NCBI GenBank assembly: GCA_900551445.1 | Contig: URWA01000013.1 | Location: 1 to 64,000, forward strand | Reading direction: 5' to 3' | Origin: an uncultured Bacteroides sp. | Lineage (GTDB): Bacteria > Bacteroidota > Bacteroidia > Bacteroidales > Bacteroidaceae | DNA: 64,000 nucleotides | Part shown: positions 61,858 to 64,000 of the stretch, in pieces | Numbering within the stretch: the first letter of the stretch is position 1 | Layout of the letters: each line of letters starts with the position of its first letter | The notes under the pieces: model-generated | What the model saw: the letters and a program-made list of their open reading frames with translations, nothing else | Databases searched by the model: none | Told to the model about the DNA's origin: nothing | Program-made: the position numbers and the translations under genes

Positions 61858-63267
61858 TTACTTGGACGGTCTTATCAGGTTGCAGTGTGGCTTTTGAGCG
61901 ATGGGATCGACCAATACCTGTGTTTTCCCGTATGTGCGGCTCTGACGTAACGATGTGGTTCCGTCGTTCCCTTCCGTGGCAGTCGGAAAGTTTCCATTTG
62001 CCATCTTATAAAGTACGGGCTGCAAAAGCTGATCTTGTGTAGATCCCAGTTCACCGAGTTCTCCTCCATAGTTTTCTTCAATCTCAAAGTCCGGCGAGAG
62101 TCCGTTCTGAAAATATTCATAATATCCCAGGGAATTGCTTAGATAAGTGGTGGTAAGCCATAATTCAATTTCCGGAGACTCCGAATTGGTAAACAACTGT
62201 TGTGCTACATTTTTTCCATAGGTTGACGTCCCCACTTGGAACAGGCGTCCTTCCATATAGGGCTTCAGGCAGTTGATGACGACTTCAGAGGCCGAGGCCG
62301 TATTTCCAGAAGTAATGACATAGAGGTTCTGATAGGACAGACTGCTTCCCACCGGCAACAAGTTGGCATCAAAGTTCAATGTTTCGGTCTTGTTGAGCTT
62401 GTCGTTGTAAATCATGTGCAGGAAAGGTTGCCCCATAGCCGTGGAAGGAGCTAATGCCGTACTGAGCAGTTGGGAGGTGCTTACATAGCCTCCCGGATTA
62501 TATCGTAAATCCAGAATGATGTCATCAAACTGCTGTCCGCTCATTTGTGAAAGCACTTCTTTGAGCAGGTCCGTGTTTTCATCGAATTCGTTATATAATA
62601 TGTAGAAGGCTTTACGGCTTCCGGCTGATACGATTCCTGTTTTAAGTACGTCTTTTTCCTCTACATAGCGGGGTGCCGGCATTTGTACGACGCCCAGGGT
62701 ATCAAATTCGATGTAATTAAACTCCGGATCATCTATCTCTTCAGGATAGGGATTGTATTTCCCTAATGTGAAGCTGTAGGCTTTGGTAGGACGAGTGATA
62801 TAAGTGGCATAATCGCTGGTAGATACTTTTTTGTTGTCTATGGCGATAATCCAGTCACCTCGTTTTAATCCGGCTTCTTCCGCGGGAGAATCTGGCTGGG
62901 TGTACAACACCCTGAGAGCATTTGTTCCGTTCTCCGTACGTACCAAAGCCGCTTCAAGCCCGAAGCAAGGATAAGTGCTGGTGGCACGCGAGAATACAGA
63001 ATCGACATGAGAAAACACATAACCGTTTTTCTGGTCTTTCGAAGAGGCGGCAGAAGTCAGGAATTCCGCAGGCTTTTTGAAAAAGTCCAGTTTTTCCTCT
63101 GCCGGGATATCTTCATAAAACAGATAGTTTTCCTGCATCACCTCGTAAATCCAGGTTTTCGTGGCAATCAAGGCATAATATTCTCCTGATCGGTCTTCGC
63201 CGCAGGAAGACAGCAAGCCCATTAATGCGAGGCAACTGTATAGCAGATAGCTGATGCGTTTTCTCAT
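61858..63267 (-). CDS. S41-family (C-terminal processing) peptidase lipoprotein
   Basis: A 469-residue lipoprotein protease. Lipobox LLSSC (C22) followed by GEDRSGEYY. A helical N-terminal region (about 30-90) precedes a PDZ domain (about 105-180; LYTQPDSPAEEAGLKRGDWIIAIDNKKV) and the S41 domain with DIILDLRYNPGGYVSTSQLL, the nucleophile motif TSGNTASASEVV and the catalytic lysine in STYGKNVAQ. It should act on the periplasmic or surface side; the substrate is unknown. It is 12 bp after the coiled-coil gene, probably in one operon with it. Confidence 0.92.
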   Translation of the reverse strand: MRKRISYLLYSCLALMGLLSSCGEDRSGEYYALIATKTWIYEVMQENYLFYEDIPAEEKLDFFKKPAEFLTSAASSKDQKNGYVFSHVDSVFSRATSTYPCFGLEAALVRTENGTNALRVLYTQPDSPAEEAGLKRGDWIIAIDNKKVSTSDYATYITRPTKAYSFTLGKYNPYPEEIDDPEFNYIEFDTLGVVQMPAPRYVEEKDVLKTGIVSAGSRKAFYILYNEFDENTDLLKEVLSQMSGQQFDDIILDLRYNPGGYVSTSQLLSTALAPSTAMGQPFLHMIYNDKLNKTETLNFDANLLPVGSSLSYQNLYVITSGNTASASEVVINCLKPYMEGRLFQVGTSTYGKNVAQQLFTNSESPEIELWLTTTYLSNSLGYYEYFQNGLSPDFEIEENYGGELGELGSTQDQLLQPVLYKMANGNFPTATEGNDGTTSLRQSRTYGKTQVLVDPIAQKPHCNLIRPSK

Positions 63268-63279
63268 GTGGCTTGAAGA

Positions 63280-64000
63280 TTATTTCATCCGGAATGAACC
63301 TTGTCCAATCATATTGCCGTCTCCAAAGATATATACCTGATAAGTTCCGGCAGCCAGGAATTCCTCCACATCCCAGTACACGGTGACGGTTTGTTCTTCG
63401 CCGGTGTATTCAATGTATTTCTTGATGGAATAGGCGATGTTTCTGTCCTCATACTTGAACTGGTTGCTGGCGCTCTTGGTCAAAATCTCGTTGTCTGGTT
63501 TGGCAATGCGTATGTAGAGCGTTTTGTTTCCTGTCTGGGCAGTGATATTCTTGACAATGGTGAATGAGATGGCAATCTTTTTGATGTTCTTCACCCGATC
63601 AGTTTCCCGTCCTCGTTTGTTCAGGGTCTGCACCCGGATGTTGGTGGCATCCAGCTGTGCGGCTAATGTCACTTTTTCGTTCAGGCTCTTTTTCTCCTGT
63701 GACAGATTGGAAATCTGTGCGGTGGCCGCAGTGTATTTGTTCTTTACTTCTTGGTTTTCTTGTACTAAGGCCGCATTGATTTTGTTTAAGGAGTCGATTT
63801 GCATGACGTAGCTCCGCAATACGGCACGTACAGTTTTCAGCTCCTTTTTCAGTCGCATGATTTCCGCGGCGTCACTGGTCTTTACCTGGCGGAGCTCTTC
63901 CAACAGACGTTGTGTCTTCAATTTCTCGCTTTCCAGCTTTTCGCGGAGAGAGTCGTTGTTTATCTGAACTTGCAGTTCGTCATATTGTGTGGCAAACGTG
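63280..64000 (-). CDS. Coiled-coil protein, partial (5' end outside window)
   Basis: The frame is open from 63280 to the window edge, so at least 240 residues are present and the start is missing; an internal TTG near 63921 is not the true start. The N-terminal part seen is a long coiled coil (Leu/Glu/Lys/Gln heptads over about 120 residues, interrupted around RRGRETDRV-like basic residues). The C-terminal 100 residues form a beta-rich domain (ISFTIVKNITAQTGNKTLYIRIAKPDNEIL, then TGEEQTVTVYWDVEEFLAAGTYQVYIFGDG). No family was recognised with confidence. It is probably co-transcribed with the S41 peptidase. Confidence 0.75.
   Translation of the reverse strand, partial: TFATQYDELQVQINNDSLREKLESEKLKTQRLLEELRQVKTSDAAEIMRLKKELKTVRAVLRSYVMQIDSLNKINAALVQENQEVKNKYTAATAQISNLSQEKKSLNEKVTLAAQLDATNIRVQTLNKRGRETDRVKNIKKIAISFTIVKNITAQTGNKTLYIRIAKPDNEILTKSASNQFKYEDRNIAYSIKKYIEYTGEEQTVTVYWDVEEFLAAGTYQVYIFGDGNMIGQGSFRMK

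Overview
The window reads as a chromosomal segment of a gut Bacteroidales bacterium, most likely Bacteroides or Phocaeicola. Evidence: a SusC/SusD pair, a hybrid two-component system (HTCS), the LpxC-FabZ fusion, a GldB-type lipoprotein, YPGG-type TonB domains, and repeated use of the Bacteroidales -7 promoter box TAnnTTTG, often with TTTG 19-20 bp upstream. Species cannot be fixed from the sequence alone. There is no sign of phage, IS elements, tRNA, rRNA or CRISPR; most of the window is core genome with one carbohydrate-related accessory block.

Layout. 1-4.8 kb: end of a polysaccharide utilisation locus (susC then susD, minus strand) with a 26-bp palindrome in front of susC. 4.9-7.5 kb: nth, corA and a ferredoxin-nitroreductase (minus). 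7.5-7.9 kb: a gene-free divergent region with a 21-bp-phased palindrome array and a probable preQ1-responsive leader. 7.9-9.7 kb: queuosine genes (precursor transporter, queC, queF). 9.8-14.4 kb: dnaX, a divIC-like gene, a small membrane protein, an AI-2E family transporter and miaA. 14.5-18.3 kb: lipid A operon lpxD-lpxC/fabZ-lpxA with a pRiA4-ORF3-like gene after it. 18.6-22.1 kb: purM-like gene, small membrane protein, prfA, pyrF. 22.2-26.9 kb: a GHL10-type glycosidase, cstA and a porin.

26.9-36.5 kb: a compact pectin/rhamnogalacturonan block: GH28, a single-domain and a tandem-domain CE12-like acetylesterase, L-rhamnose mutarotase and a 1436-residue HTCS, without its own SusC/SusD. The genes fit together as deacetylation of the pectic backbone, cleavage of galacturonosyl linkages, anomer conversion of released rhamnose, and sensing of an oligosaccharide.

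36.6-46.9 kb: an Lrp-type regulator, thyA-folA, rsmF, an array of six 16-bp palindromes spaced exactly 22 bp, a MacAB-TolC-like exporter operon, and a ROK sugar kinase. 47-56.7 kb: a DUF4861-like protein with a long hairpin leader, fabI-gldB-methyltransferase, lipA with an unusual membrane protein carrying a degenerate Nudix-like tail, a DPP-IV-like peptidase and a TonB-domain protein of unusual layout. 56.8-64 kb: a second TolC/HlyD/ABC-2 exporter lacking a local ATPase, an S41 lipoprotein protease, and a coiled-coil protein cut by the window end.

The least explained items are the two intergenic arrays of phased palindromes (7607-7700 and 39920-40045): unrelated in sequence, but both built of short dyads repeated every two helical turns.
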